A stretch of DNA of 64,000 bases from an uncultured Ruminococcus sp. (GCA_900543145.1 UQPZ01000003.1:62001-126000); one strand, 5' to 3'; counted from the first letter of the stretch, positions 1 to 8,564 are shown. Made by a program: numbers and translations. Notes: generated by a model from the sequence alone, not told the origin.

Positions 1-705
1 TCACTCATAAAAATCTTCTTTATCAGTCTGACGTCCCATTTTGCTGACCTTTTTATTCAGTGCAATGCTTACAGCAAGCGTCAGCAGAATAAGTCCTATC
101 ATTACCAAAACCGATTTCAGGGTAAGCTGATTAAGCTGCCCGCCGATATAAGTCTGTACCGCCATTTCAGGAAACACTCCGAAAAGAGAACCGATCAGAT
201 ACGGTCTGTAAGGCATTTTCAGCGCCCCGTGCAGAATACTTACTATATCCCCCGGAACAACGACTACCGCTCTTGAAATATACGACGCAAACAGATTATT
301 ATCATGACCGTAATTAATTATCTTGCGGGCCTTCGGATATTTCCGGGATACTGTATCAACTATTCCTGAGCCTGATATTCTTCCCACAAGGTACGGAATC
401 GTAAAGCTGACGCACAAACCGACTATATTTACAAGCATAGCCGCCCAGAACGGATAAAGATGTCCGACCGAAATAAACAATGCCGTAAGAGGAAACACTA
501 CAGACATGGATTTCAGACCGTAAAAACCCCAGAATACAGCCGCCGCCAGCCAAAGATTTTCGGGAGTATAGCTAAGTATATCGTCAAAATCATTTCTCAC
601 CACAAATACAACGCAGAAAATTATAATCAAAACGCTTAAAACAAACGGAATATATTTCAGAAATTTAACGCCTTTTTCCTTAACGTCAATATTAGTTATA
701 TGCAC
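1..705 (-). CDS. TVP38/TMEM64 family (DedA-like, VTT domain) membrane protein
   Basis: A 234-aa polytopic membrane protein with about six hydrophobic segments. The central region has the VTT/SNARE-associated pattern: a G-R-x-S-G stretch near residue 107 and a conserved S-R-x-x-x-V-x-P-G-D segment around residues 144-153, which is the family signature. Family members are inner-membrane proteins linked to lipid scrambling and membrane homeostasis; the substrate here is unknown. The start is a GTG at 705 with a weak GGTGA a few bases upstream. The C-terminal tail is short, charged and cytoplasmic-looking. The gene stands alone, with an AT-rich gap separating it from hflX. Confidence 0.85.
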   Translation of the reverse strand: MHITNIDVKEKGVKFLKYIPFVLSVLIIIFCVVFVVRNDFDDILSYTPENLWLAAAVFWGFYGLKSMSVVFPLTALFISVGHLYPFWAAMLVNIVGLCVSFTIPYLVGRISGSGIVDTVSRKYPKARKIINYGHDNNLFASYISRAVVVVPGDIVSILHGALKMPYRPYLIGSLFGVFPEMAVQTYIGGQLNQLTLKSVLVMIGLILLTLAVSIALNKKVSKMGRQTDKEDFYE

Positions 706-875
706 AGCGTCACCAGCTTTTCTGTTATTATTGATATTGCTGTATTTATTATAGCATATAAATATTATTATATTGTGAAAACCGACAAAATTTTACCCGA
801 TATAAAAAATTTTATTGTATAAATAGAAATTCCACAGAGAATTTTGTTGATTTTATACAAATATCGACATAACTT

Positions 876-2120
876 TTAAGGCTGCTTATAGACAGCCGCT
901 TTGGGGTATATCTTAACGTCCACCAATGCGTCGCACAGGATTCCGTCAGCGGTATATTCCTCTGAAAAGATCTTTCCGTCAATGCGTATCTCGTTAAGCA
1001 GTCCGCCCTCTGAAAACGGAATAAGCAGCTTTGTCCTTACGGCAGACTGCGGAAGAGCTTTTGCAACAGCGTCCAGCAGCCTGTCTATACCCTCTCCGGT
1101 TTTAGCAGAGATCTTTACAACGCCCTCCTCATTTCCGATATCGTCTATATAAGGGACCTTATCACACTTGTTTAAAACTGTAACTACAGGTATACCCTCA
1201 CATCCAAGCTCCCCTAGCAGTTCAAGCGTAACCTTTGCCTGCTCTTTGCAGTCGTCGGCGGAAGCGTCGCAGATATGGAGTATAACGTCAGCATTAGCCG
1301 CTTCCTCAAGCGTTGACTTGAATGCCTCAACAAGATGATGGGGCAGACGTCTTATCAGCCCTACCGTATCCACCAGCATTACGCTTCGTCCGTCAGACAG
1401 CTCGATAGCTCTTGAGGTCGTTTCAAGCGTTGCAAACAGCTTATTCTCCGCCAAAACTCCGGCTTCCGTCAGGGTATTGAGCAGCGTTGATTTTCCGACA
1501 TTGGTATAGCCGACTATTGCACAGACAAGAACGCCGTCCTTTTTTCGCCTTGCCCGTTGATGAGTGCGGCGTTTTTCAATTTCCTTAAGTTCTGCACTAA
1601 GAGCGGCTATTCTGGTTCTTATATGGCGCTTATCGGTTTCAAGCTTTGATTCTCCCGGGCCTCTCGTACCTATTCCTGCGCCGAGTCTGGAAAGCTTTAC
1701 TCCCATTCCTGCTAATCTGGGCAGACGGTAGCGGTGCTGAGCTATTTCTACCTGAAGCCTGCCCTCCCTTGTAGTAGCTCTCTGAGCGAAAATGTCCAGA
1801 ATAAGCATAGTACGGTCTATAGTATGGACCTTACAGACGTCCTCTATATTTCGTATTTGAGTTGCAGTAAGCTCGTGGTCAAAGATTATCTGGTCTATAT
1901 CATCCCTCTCGCATATCTCCGCCATTTCCTCCAGTCTTCCCGAGCCTATACAAGTCCCGGGTTCAAAAGAGGGCCTTTTCTGAACTATCCGCACTGCCGT
2001 TTCCGCCCCTGCGGTACTAGCCAGCTCCTCCAGCTCGTCCAGCGAACGCTCAACGTCATATTCACCGACATCAACCGCGCATAACATTACCCTGGGAATA
2101 TTGATTTCATTTTCTATCAT
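876..2120 (-). CDS. hflX: GTPase HflX
   Basis: A 414-aa ribosome-associated GTPase. The N-terminal half carries the HflX domain, with the glycine-rich G-x-G-x-R-G-P-G-E-S-K-L-E-T-D stretch around residues 147-161. A basic coiled segment leads into the G domain, with P-loop GYTNVGKST near residue 205, switch II DTVGL, and NKCD as G4. The C-terminal small domain is present and the length is normal. HflX splits or rescues stalled 70S ribosomes after stress. The ATG at 2118-2120 is preceded by an AAAGG Shine-Dalgarno. It lies 60 bp downstream of the methyltransferase gene on the same strand with no clear terminator between, so the two may be cotranscribed. Confidence 0.95.
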   Translation of the reverse strand: MIENEINIPRVMLCAVDVGEYDVERSLDELEELASTAGAETAVRIVQKRPSFEPGTCIGSGRLEEMAEICERDDIDQIIFDHELTATQIRNIEDVCKVHTIDRTMLILDIFAQRATTREGRLQVEIAQHRYRLPRLAGMGVKLSRLGAGIGTRGPGESKLETDKRHIRTRIAALSAELKEIEKRRTHQRARRKKDGVLVCAIVGYTNVGKSTLLNTLTEAGVLAENKLFATLETTSRAIELSDGRSVMLVDTVGLIRRLPHHLVEAFKSTLEEAANADVILHICDASADDCKEQAKVTLELLGELGCEGIPVVTVLNKCDKVPYIDDIGNEEGVVKISAKTGEGIDRLLDAVAKALPQSAVRTKLLIPFSEGGLLNEIRIDGKIFSEEYTADGILCDALVDVKIYPKAAVYKQP

Positions 2121-2180
2121 TTTAACGACCTTTCAGTTTTTAACGAATCTAAAACTGAACCGCTTTTGAAAGCAGTCAGC

Positions 2181-2960
2181 TTAATTTTTTACCGCGGTAA
2201 AGAAAAATCTCGGAAAGCGGAAGATTATCTGTCCGTTTTTCTGTACAGGATAAGCTTTCTTGACCTTTTCAAGCACCTCGTTTTCAAACTCAGCAAGCTC
2301 ATTCACGTCTTGAAGCTGCTCAAGCCACGGTTTAAGTCCTGTTGCTTTATACCATTCCATAATATCATTATGGCTGTTCATAACGTGAAAATACGTCGTA
2401 CTCCATAGGCTGAAATCCTTGGAGAGCGAACTTAGAATATCGAAATATTCCTCCTGGGTAAGATTGTAAAATATACGGCTGTGTGCGAAACGGTTTTTCC
2501 ACCTGCTTTCGCCAACGGTTTCATTTATTATTTTATGAATAGGCTCATCATAATTCATAGGGGTCTGAACTGCAAGCATTCCCCCGCTTTTAAGACAGCT
2601 CAGCATATTTCCGAGCAGTACTTCGTGATCGGGTATCCATTGAATACAGGCGTTTGAAAATACAAGATCAAAATCCCTGCCAAGTTCTGAGATATCGTTT
2701 TCAGCGTTAAACAAGCAAAAGTCTATGCCGCAGCAGCTGCTTCTTGCTTCGTCTATCATGTTTTCAGAGCTGTCTATTCCTAACACATATGCGTTCGGAA
2801 ATGCCTTTTTCAGCTCTGCTGAAGAATTTCCCGGTCCGCAGCCTATATCAAGTATTTTACATGGCGAAGCGGAAAGCTTTATCCTGCTTATCAAATCTAC
2901 CGACGGCAAGGTCCTCTCACTCTTGAATTTCAGATACTGTGATGAATTCCAATCTGCCAT
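2181..2960 (-). CDS. Trans-aconitate 2-methyltransferase-like SAM methyltransferase
   Basis: A 259-aa class I methyltransferase. Motif I (ILDIGCGPGNSS) lies near residue 40 and an acidic motif II (VLGIDSSE) follows. The tryptophan-rich start (MADWN..QYLKF) and the C-terminal half (W-Y-K-A-T-G-L-K-P-W-L) resemble Tam, which methylates trans-aconitate. The exact substrate is inferred from resemblance only. The frame stays open upstream to 3110, but I place the start at 2960: a near-perfect promoter lies at 2988-3016, so a longer product would begin before the transcription start, and AAGGATGG precedes this ATG. Confidence 0.8.
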   Translation of the reverse strand: MADWNSSQYLKFKSERTLPSVDLISRIKLSASPCKILDIGCGPGNSSAELKKAFPNAYVLGIDSSENMIDEARSSCCGIDFCLFNAENDISELGRDFDLVFSNACIQWIPDHEVLLGNMLSCLKSGGMLAVQTPMNYDEPIHKIINETVGESRWKNRFAHSRIFYNLTQEEYFDILSSLSKDFSLWSTTYFHVMNSHNDIMEWYKATGLKPWLEQLQDVNELAEFENEVLEKVKKAYPVQKNGQIIFRFPRFFFTAVKN

Positions 2961-2987
2961 AAATAACCACATCCATCCTTTTTTAAT

Positions 2988-3016
2988 ATTATAACGTATA
3001 ACTCTTTTGTTGTCAA
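2988..3016 (-). promoter_or_regulatory. Sigma-A promoter of the methyltransferase gene
   Basis: Read on the minus strand: TTGACA (3011-3016), 17-nt spacer, TATAAT (2988-2993). Both hexamers match consensus. It implies a short 5' UTR of about 20 nt to the ATG at 2960. Confidence 0.8.
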
Positions 3017-3198
3017 TTGATCCTTGATTATAAATAAAAACAATAAACTTAAAACAAACAGGTACTGCATAAAAGCCAAGCATTTTCTTCTTGTTCAGCC
3101 GACGCTTCAATTAAAAAGACAGTGGTATTTTAACAAGGAAAGACGCATATATTGTACAAACTGTAAGTTGTACGATAAGTTCAAAGGAGTGTTTGTTT

Positions 3199-3921
3199 AT
3201 GAAGAAAAAACAGATCTGGACGATTATTTGCTTTGCTCTGATACTAGGAATATCTATTGTCGGAGGAAGCCTGACTGAAAAGCGCATTGCGGTCGAAACC
3301 GCTTCGGGCAAGATCGGAACTTCCTTGGAGCGTCCGGTTATAGTTATCGACGCAGGACACGGCGGAATGGACGGAGGCTGCGTTTCTATCGACGGAGTTC
3401 CCGAAAAAGGAATAAATCTTAACATTGCAATGTCGCTGAAAGATATGCTTACTGTAATGGGCTACCAGCCTGTCTGTACCAGAGAAAGCGATGTATCAAT
3501 TCATAACGAGGGTATCGAGGGACTTTCTAAGCAGAAAAAATCAGATATGGATAACCGTCTTGCCCTATTCAACAAGTACGACGGAGCGATCGCCGTATCA
3601 ATTCACCAGAATCAGTTTACAGACAGCAAATACAGCGGTGCGCAAATGTTCTATAGTGAAAAAAGCTCAGACAGCGAAAGACTTGCAGGAATAATGAAAG
3701 AGCAGTTTGTTTCGTTTCTTCAGCCTGAAAACGAGCGTGAAACAAAACCTGTAGGCGACGAGCTGTATCTGCTGAACAACGCTTCCTGTCCGGCAGTCAT
3801 GATCGAGTGCGGATTTTTGTCAAATCAGGAAGAATCACTGAAGCTTCAGGACGAAAATTATCAAAAGCAGATCGCTTTTACGGTTTTTACAGGCATATGC
3901 CGCTATAAATCGGAAGCATAG
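3199..3921 (+). CDS. cwlD: CwlD-like N-acetylmuramoyl-L-alanine amidase
   Basis: A 240-aa Amidase_3 enzyme with an N-terminal membrane anchor or signal segment (about residues 5-25) and the catalytic domain in the rest. Zinc ligands and catalytic residues are visible: DAGHGG (His), the Glu of PEKG, SIHQN (His) and MIECGFLSN (Glu). Length, N-terminal anchor and the GAQ-x-F-Y and R-Y end segments match Bacillus CwlD, which trims muropeptides for spore cortex muramic-lactam formation. A general cell-wall amidase is the alternative. ATG 3199 is chosen because AAAGGAG sits 9 nt upstream; the in-frame TTG at 3193 is too close to it. An inverted repeat GTACAA-N8-TTGTAC (3154-3173) lies just upstream. 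Confidence 0.8.
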   Translation: MKKKQIWTIICFALILGISIVGGSLTEKRIAVETASGKIGTSLERPVIVIDAGHGGMDGGCVSIDGVPEKGINLNIAMSLKDMLTVMGYQPVCTRESDVSIHNEGIEGLSKQKKSDMDNRLALFNKYDGAIAVSIHQNQFTDSKYSGAQMFYSEKSSDSERLAGIMKEQFVSFLQPENERETKPVGDELYLLNNASCPAVMIECGFLSNQEESLKLQDENYQKQIAFTVFTGICRYKSEA

Positions 3922-4011
3922 CCGAAACTGAAAATGCGTCTTTACACACCGATGTAAAGGCGCTGTTCCATATTATGAAACTTTGCAGATCAATTTTATT
4001 TTGAACTGTCA

Positions 4012-4040
4012 TTGACAAATCGTTTCCTGCGGGTTATGAT
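4012..4040 (+). promoter_or_regulatory. Sigma-A promoter of the AraC-type regulator
   Basis: TTGACA (4012-4017), 17-nt spacer, TATGAT (4035-4040). The near-consensus spacing places the transcription start near 4047, ahead of the RBS at about 4060-4065. The TTG of this -35 box is also an in-frame possible start of the downstream ORF, which the promoter rules out. Confidence 0.8.
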
Positions 4041-4071
4041 ATATAAAAAAGCTACGGCAAGGAGCGATATA

Positions 4072-4851
4072 ATGTTTTCCGTATACAAGGCGTGCTTTGA
4101 TTCACGTCACAGCCCGGATTTCAGCGTAAATCGAAGCGTAGGTTATCCCTGTTATCTTCTGCTGTTTGCAAGGACATCAGCTTATTTTACCTTTGAAGAA
4201 ACAGAAATGCTTATTAAGCCGGGTACAATCATAATTTTCAGCAAACATTCTCCTTATATATGCCGTTCCTGCGGTACCGAATACACAGATGACTGGGTTC
4301 AGTTCGACGGAAGCCGTATTTTAATGGACAGCTGGAATATTCCCTTTGACAAACCTGTAGAAACCTCCGGCGTATTCAACGCTTCCGAATATATAAAGCT
4401 TATATCCGACAGCCTTAACAGTGACGATTCGTCAAAACTTCAGACCTGTTCTCTGCTGCTGCAGGCGCTGCTGATCAAGCTTTCTGATTTTGTCAATAAA
4501 GAGCTTCCCGCATATCCCCACCGCAGGGAGCTTATAGAACTGAGAAAAGAGATTTATGCTTTTCCTGAAAAGGACTGGCGTATTGAAACGCTGAGCGATA
4601 GATTGAATCTCAGCCCTGTCTATTTTCAGAAGCTTTATAAGAAGCAGTTCGGGATAACCTGCGGCACAGATATTATAGTAAGCCGTGTAGAGTCGGGAAA
4701 AAGATTATTATGCGAAAGCAGTATGAATATATACGAAATAGCGTTCGCCTGCGGCTACAACAGCGACGTTCACTTTTCAAGACAATTCAAACAGGTCACA
4801 GGAATTACTCCGTCAGAATACCGCAGGCTCATGAAAAACGGCAGGAACTGA
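4072..4851 (+). CDS. AraC family transcriptional regulator
   Basis: A 259-aa one-component regulator. The N-terminal half looks like a cupin-type AraC ligand domain (FEETEMLIKPGTIIIF, then W-V-Q-F-D-G). The C-terminal ~100 residues hold two helix-turn-helix motifs, with the family signature I-A-F-A-C-G-Y...F-S-R-Q-F-K...G-x-T-P-S-E-Y-R. The ligand is unknown; this architecture is common in regulators of sugar use. The ATG at 4072 has AAGGAG 7 nt upstream. The gene is monocistronic, with its own promoter and a terminator shared with the convergent cyclophilin gene. No transporter or catabolic gene sits next to it, so the target is not evident. Confidence 0.9.
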   Translation: MFSVYKACFDSRHSPDFSVNRSVGYPCYLLLFARTSAYFTFEETEMLIKPGTIIIFSKHSPYICRSCGTEYTDDWVQFDGSRILMDSWNIPFDKPVETSGVFNASEYIKLISDSLNSDDSSKLQTCSLLLQALLIKLSDFVNKELPAYPHRRELIELRKEIYAFPEKDWRIETLSDRLNLSPVYFQKLYKKQFGITCGTDIIVSRVESGKRLLCESSMNIYEIAFACGYNSDVHFSRQFKQVTGITPSEYRRLMKNGRN

Positions 4852-4853
4852 AC

Positions 4854-4917
4854 AAAAACCCTTACGGCAGAAACGAAAGCATTATAATGCCTGCGTTTCA
4901 AGCTGTAAGGGTTTTAT
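4854..4917. terminator. Bidirectional terminator between araC-type and cyclophilin genes
   Basis: The outer arms AAAACCCTTAC and GTAAGGGTTTT flank nested inner arms GAAACG/CGTTTC and a GCATTATAATGC palindrome. A-rich and T-rich edges suit termination from both sides, between convergent genes. Confidence 0.75.
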
Positions 4918-4926
4918 TAGGACTTA

Positions 4927-5562
4927 TTATTCACCTACAGAAACATAAAACTTTACTCTATGGTTTCCGTCGCTGTCATCGTCCGTCATCTCAGCCTTAA
5001 TTATTTTTACAGGCTTAACTGGCGAGGAAACAGCGCCGTCATTCCCGAGCTTCCTTTCAACATCAAGAAAGCTGTCAACAATTTCCATACCCTCGGTCAC
5101 CTTTCCGAAAGCCGCATACTGACCGTCTAGGAAAGAGCAGCTATCGGAATAGCAGATAAAGAACTGACTGGAAGCGCTGTCATAGCTTTGAGATCTTGCC
5201 ATTGAAACAACGCCCCTGGTATGAGAGAGCTTGTTATCAACGCCGTTCTGCGAAAACTCGCCCTTTATAGTATGCCCGCTTCCTCCTGTTCCGTCGCCCT
5301 TAGGATCTCCTCCCTGAGCCATAAAATCATCAACTATTCTGTGAAAGGTCAGGCCGTCATAAAACCCGTCCTTTACAAGCTTTTCAAAGTTTTCACAGGT
5401 TAACGGAGCGTATTCGGGGTAAAGAGTAATAATAAAGCTTTTATCATTCGGCGCAGCTGCTCCTGTATCAGAGCTATCAGACGTATCGCCGTATGAAGTC
5501 ATAATTCCTATGGATAAAGCGCCGCATATCAGCAGGGCCAGCCTTTTCATCATTTTTTTCAT
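4927..5562 (-). CDS. Cyclophilin-type peptidyl-prolyl cis-trans isomerase, exported
   Basis: A 211-aa protein: basic N-terminus and hydrophobic export segment (about residues 5-22), a Ser/Asp-rich linker, then a cyclophilin domain. FHRIVDDFMAQGGDPKG contains the active-site Arg with the Phe/Gln/Gly pattern, and QFFICYSD plus the F-G-K-V-x-E-G end motif follow. It should catalyse proline isomerisation of secreted proteins outside the membrane. The export segment ends in M-T-S-Y-G-D-T where related lipoproteins have a lipobox cysteine: codon TAC replaces the expected TGC, so lipidation looks lost. A promoter (5596-5624) lies just upstream. Confidence 0.88.
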   Translation of the reverse strand: MKKMMKRLALLICGALSIGIMTSYGDTSDSSDTGAAAPNDKSFIITLYPEYAPLTCENFEKLVKDGFYDGLTFHRIVDDFMAQGGDPKGDGTGGSGHTIKGEFSQNGVDNKLSHTRGVVSMARSQSYDSASSQFFICYSDSCSFLDGQYAAFGKVTEGMEIVDSFLDVERKLGNDGAVSSPVKPVKIIKAEMTDDDSDGNHRVKFYVSVGE

Positions 5563-5595
5563 TACAATATCTCCTTTTCATTATAATTCAATATA

Positions 5596-5624
5596 ATTAT
5601 AACATATATCCATCTGTTTTACAA
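5596..5624 (-). promoter_or_regulatory. Sigma-A promoter of the cyclophilin gene
   Basis: Minus strand: TTGTAA (5619-5624), 17-nt spacer, TATAAT (5596-5601). It is followed by AAAGGAGA and the ATG at 5562. Confidence 0.65.
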
Positions 5625-5645
5625 GCTTTTGCCCGCAGAAGACTG

Positions 5646-6998
5646 TTACACCGTCTGACCTTTCTCAGACATCTTCTGCTGCTCATTAGGTATCCTGTTC
5701 ATTCGCACTATAGCCTTGGAAACACAGTGTCTGCTGACATTCAGCACCTGAATATGCATATCCTCCGTATCAATTTCTGCTTTTGTTCCGTCATGAGGTA
5801 TCTCCCCGAGCAGTCCTATAACATATCCGCTGAAGGTATCATAATCGTCTACAGGAAGAGCAGTTTCCAGAGCTGCAGCAACGTCGTCAAGCGAAGCAGT
5901 TCCCAGAACCTTCCATGTACGGGAATCAAGACGTTCTATTTCCAGCTCCGCTTCCCTAAACTCATCGTCTCCGAAATCGCCTACAAGCTGCTCAACAAGA
6001 TCGGTAATAGTTATTATACCGCACATTCCGCCGTATTCGTCAAGAACTACCGCAAAATGCGAAGCGTTCTTTTTCATTTTCGTAAAAAGCTTATCCGCCT
6101 TCATATTTTCATGAACAAAATACGGCTCCCTTACAGCGTTTTTCATCACGCTTTCACGGGATCTATCCGTAAGACGGAAATAATCCTTGGCGTTCAGGAC
6201 TCCCACAATATTATCAACGCTGTCTCCGCATATGGGATAAAGAGAATGCCTTGACTGATGGATCGTCTTTTCCCATTCTTCTACGCTTTCGTCAAGCCAG
6301 AGTACGGCTACCTCTCGCCTGTGCGTACATATCTCCTCTACCGTCAGATCGTCAAATTCAAACACGTTTTTGATAAGCTCGCTTTCGTCTTCGTCTATCG
6401 TTCCGCTTTTATGTCCCTGCTCCGTCATAAGAAGGATCTCCTCCTCAGTAACGGTATCTCCGCCGCTTTCAGGGTCAACTCCCAGAAGCCTTAAAAGTCC
6501 GTTGGTCGAAACCGTAAGAAGCCACACTATCGGAGCAAAAAGCTTAGATATAAAACCGATAAGCGCAGACATTCCAAGCGCAAGCTTCTCTGAATTTTTC
6601 ATAGCAAGACGCTTAGGAACAAGTTCTCCGAAAACCAGTGTAAAATACGAAAGGATAAGCGTAATAACAATTACCGCTATTGTATCGAGAGTCTTTGCAG
6701 GGATAGTTACTCCTGTCTTAACAAGAACGCTTACCAGCTTTTCCGAAAAGTTATCCGCAGCGAAAGCCGAGCCTAAAAATCCCGAAAGAGTTATTGCGAC
6801 CTGTATCGTAGCAAGAAACTTAGCAGGATTCGATTTCAGCTCAAAAAGCCTGACAGCCTTTTTGCTGCCCTCGTCTGCCATTTTCTCCAGCTTGCTATCG
6901 TTTACAGATATGACCGCTATCTCAGCGCAGGCAAATACAGCATTAAGTCCTATAAGTACAGCCTGAAGCAGAAGCTGCCAAACTACTGAATTCTCCAT
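5646..6998 (-). CDS. CNNM/CorC (HlyC/CorC) family ion transporter
   Basis: A 450-aa membrane protein in the standard order: DUF21/CNNM membrane domain with four hydrophobic segments (about residues 1-165), a CBS pair (about 205-330, including E-Y-G-G-M-C-G-I-I-T) and a C-terminal CorC_HlyC domain (about 345-430). Characterised relatives such as staphylococcal MpfA export Mg2+ or protect from it. The ATG is preceded by an ideal AAGGAGG. The 5' leader holds a 20-codon ORF ending inside the 5' arm of a terminator-like hairpin (7022-7072), suggesting translation-dependent attenuation. The ion specificity and this regulation are inferred. Confidence 0.9.
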   Translation of the reverse strand: MENSVVWQLLLQAVLIGLNAVFACAEIAVISVNDSKLEKMADEGSKKAVRLFELKSNPAKFLATIQVAITLSGFLGSAFAADNFSEKLVSVLVKTGVTIPAKTLDTIAVIVITLILSYFTLVFGELVPKRLAMKNSEKLALGMSALIGFISKLFAPIVWLLTVSTNGLLRLLGVDPESGGDTVTEEEILLMTEQGHKSGTIDEDESELIKNVFEFDDLTVEEICTHRREVAVLWLDESVEEWEKTIHQSRHSLYPICGDSVDNIVGVLNAKDYFRLTDRSRESVMKNAVREPYFVHENMKADKLFTKMKKNASHFAVVLDEYGGMCGIITITDLVEQLVGDFGDDEFREAELEIERLDSRTWKVLGTASLDDVAAALETALPVDDYDTFSGYVIGLLGEIPHDGTKAEIDTEDMHIQVLNVSRHCVSKAIVRMNRIPNEQQKMSEKGQTV

Positions 6999-7021
6999 AA
7001 AATATTCCTCCTTTTCAATTC

Positions 7022-7072
7022 AAAAAACACAAAAAGGCACAGCCATGCACCTGAAAAATGCAGACTATGCCC
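7022..7072 (-). terminator. Terminator-like attenuator in the CNNM transporter leader
   Basis: Minus strand: arms GGCATAG (7065-7071) and CTGTGCC (7036-7042) pair with one wobble. An inner TGCA/TGCA pairing closes a 9-nt loop, and a T-rich tract (7022-7034) follows. The stop codon of the upstream small ORF (7065-7067) lies inside the 5' arm, so a ribosome terminating there would block the hairpin. Confidence 0.5.
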
Positions 7073-7127
7073 GTATATTCTCTATGTAATTTATATTCGC
7101 ATTACAGCAATCGGCGTCATCAGCCAT
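7065..7127 (-). CDS. Putative 20-aa leader peptide ahead of the CNNM transporter
   Basis: A 20-codon ORF beginning M-A-D-D-A-D-C-C-N, with ATG at 7127 and a strong GGAGGTGA about 9-12 nt upstream (7137-7144). It ends with TAG inside the terminator-like hairpin at 7035-7072. Asp codons cluster at positions 3, 4 and 6. Acidic early codons are known to destabilise ribosomes at low Mg2+ in enterobacterial mgtL-type leaders. A matching role here is inference, made plausible because the downstream gene belongs to a Mg2+-linked transporter family. No other function is seen. Confidence 0.45.
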   Translation of the reverse strand: MADDADCCNANINYIENIRA

Positions 7128-7225
7128 TAAAAAATCTCACCTCCGGATAAATTGAATATATTATATCCTATTATCACGAGGTTGTCAATAGTCCGGCAAT
7201 AATTTTTTCGGCAGGATTTCTTATA

Positions 7226-8443
7226 TTAAGACTGCCTGTAATCTCTGAGAAAGTCAGACATTTCATCAGCGGCCTTTCTGAGCATACCTACCTCAGGAAG
7301 ATAAACGATCCTGAAATGATCCGGCTGTTCCCAATGAAAACCGCCGCCGTGAACAAGAAGTATTTTCTTTTTACGCAGCAGATCAAGAACAAACTTCTCA
7401 TCATCTGTTATATTGAATTTTCCTGCGTCTATCTTAGGAAAGATATAAAATGCGGCCTGCGGCTTTACGGCTGAAAGTCCGTCAATTTGATTTATGGCGT
7501 TGTAAATAAACTCTCTCTGCTCATAAATTCTTCCCCCGGGCAGCAGCAGCTCGTCAGTTTTGTCAAAGTCCTTTAAAGCAGTCTTGATAATAAACTGAGA
7601 GGGAACATTTGAACAAAGCCTCATTGACGAGAGCATATTAAGACCCTCAATATAACCTCTGACTCTGCTTTTATCTCCGCTCAGAACCATCCAGCCGCAT
7701 CGGAAGCCGGCAACCCTATGGGATTTTGATAAACCGTTAAAGGTAATAGTAAATATATCCGGAGCAACCGAGGCTATAGAGGTATGCTTTACTCCGTCCA
7801 TAAGCAGACGGTCGTAGATCTCGTCAGAAAAAAGGATAAGTTCGTTTTCTCTCGCAAGCTGAGCGATCTGCTCAAGGATCTCCTTTGGATAAACTGCACC
7901 TGTAGGATTATTCGGATTTATTATTACTATCGCCTTTGTCTTATCTGTTATCTTTTTTTTCATATCCTCAATGTCCGGATACCAACAGGAGCTTTCATCA
8001 CATATATAATGAACCGCATTTCCTCCTGCAAGAGTAACGGAAGCCGTCCACAAAGGATAATCCGGCGAGGGAACAAGCACCTCGTCACCGTCGTTTAGAA
8101 GCCCCTGCATAACCATAACGATAAGCTCTGAAACGCCGTTTCCGGTATATATATCATCAATACACACGCCGGAAATATTTTTATATTCGCAGTAATCCTT
8201 TATAGCAGCACGGGCGTCCTCGATCCCTTTAGAGTCCGAGTAACCCTCTGCGCAGCGCAGATTTTCCGTCATATTCTTTATTACAGCATCCGGAGCGCTG
8301 AAAGCGAACGGCGCAGGATTTCCTATATTTAATTTAAGTATTTTTTCTCCCTCGGCAATCATTCTGTTTGCCTCATCCATAACCGGGCCTCTTATATCAT
8401 AGCATACGTTATCAAGCTTTGAGGATTTTGAATAAACTTTCAT
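7226..8443 (-). CDS. alaA: AlaA-like pyridoxal-phosphate aminotransferase (glutamate-pyruvate)
   Basis: A 405-aa fold-type I aminotransferase of normal length. Visible motifs are N-P-N-N-P-T-G-A (substrate and PLP binding), S-D-E-I-Y (PLP Asp and Tyr), the Schiff-base lysine in G-L-S-K-S-H-R-V-A-G-F-R-C-G-W, and a C-terminal F-R-I-V-Y-L-P that carries the carboxylate-binding Arg. The lysine region closely matches E. coli AlaA (L-S-K-T-Y-R-V-A-G-F-R), so alanine synthesis from pyruvate and glutamate is the likely reaction; other aspartate-aminotransferase-like activities are possible. AAGGAG precedes the ATG, and the gene has its own promoter (8477-8505). Confidence 0.88.
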   Translation of the reverse strand: MKVYSKSSKLDNVCYDIRGPVMDEANRMIAEGEKILKLNIGNPAPFAFSAPDAVIKNMTENLRCAEGYSDSKGIEDARAAIKDYCEYKNISGVCIDDIYTGNGVSELIVMVMQGLLNDGDEVLVPSPDYPLWTASVTLAGGNAVHYICDESSCWYPDIEDMKKKITDKTKAIVIINPNNPTGAVYPKEILEQIAQLARENELILFSDEIYDRLLMDGVKHTSIASVAPDIFTITFNGLSKSHRVAGFRCGWMVLSGDKSRVRGYIEGLNMLSSMRLCSNVPSQFIIKTALKDFDKTDELLLPGGRIYEQREFIYNAINQIDGLSAVKPQAAFYIFPKIDAGKFNITDDEKFVLDLLRKKKILLVHGGGFHWEQPDHFRIVYLPEVGMLRKAADEMSDFLRDYRQS

Positions 8444-8476
8444 AAAAAGCTCTCCTTAAACATAAATTCAGATTTT

Positions 8477-8505
8477 ATTATACTACTTTCATTTTTAAAA
8501 TGCAA
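8477..8505 (-). promoter_or_regulatory. Sigma-A promoter of the aminotransferase gene
   Basis: Minus strand: TTGCAT (8500-8505), 17-nt spacer, TATAAT (8477-8482), about 30 nt upstream of the ATG. Confidence 0.65.
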
Positions 8506-8564
8506 CAGCAAATTGCACAAAAGCCATAGTTTTTAAACAAGTTAGTTTATATTTAATAATAAAT

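Noticed and set aside
2961..3110. 50-aa N-terminal extension of the methyltransferase
   Set aside because: It lies across and upstream of a perfect TTGACA-N17-TATAAT promoter and has no family similarity.
4012..4071. Longer AraC-type ORF beginning at TTG 4012
   Set aside because: The TTG is the -35 box of a near-consensus promoter (TTGACA-N17-TATGAT); the RBS-backed ATG is at 4072.
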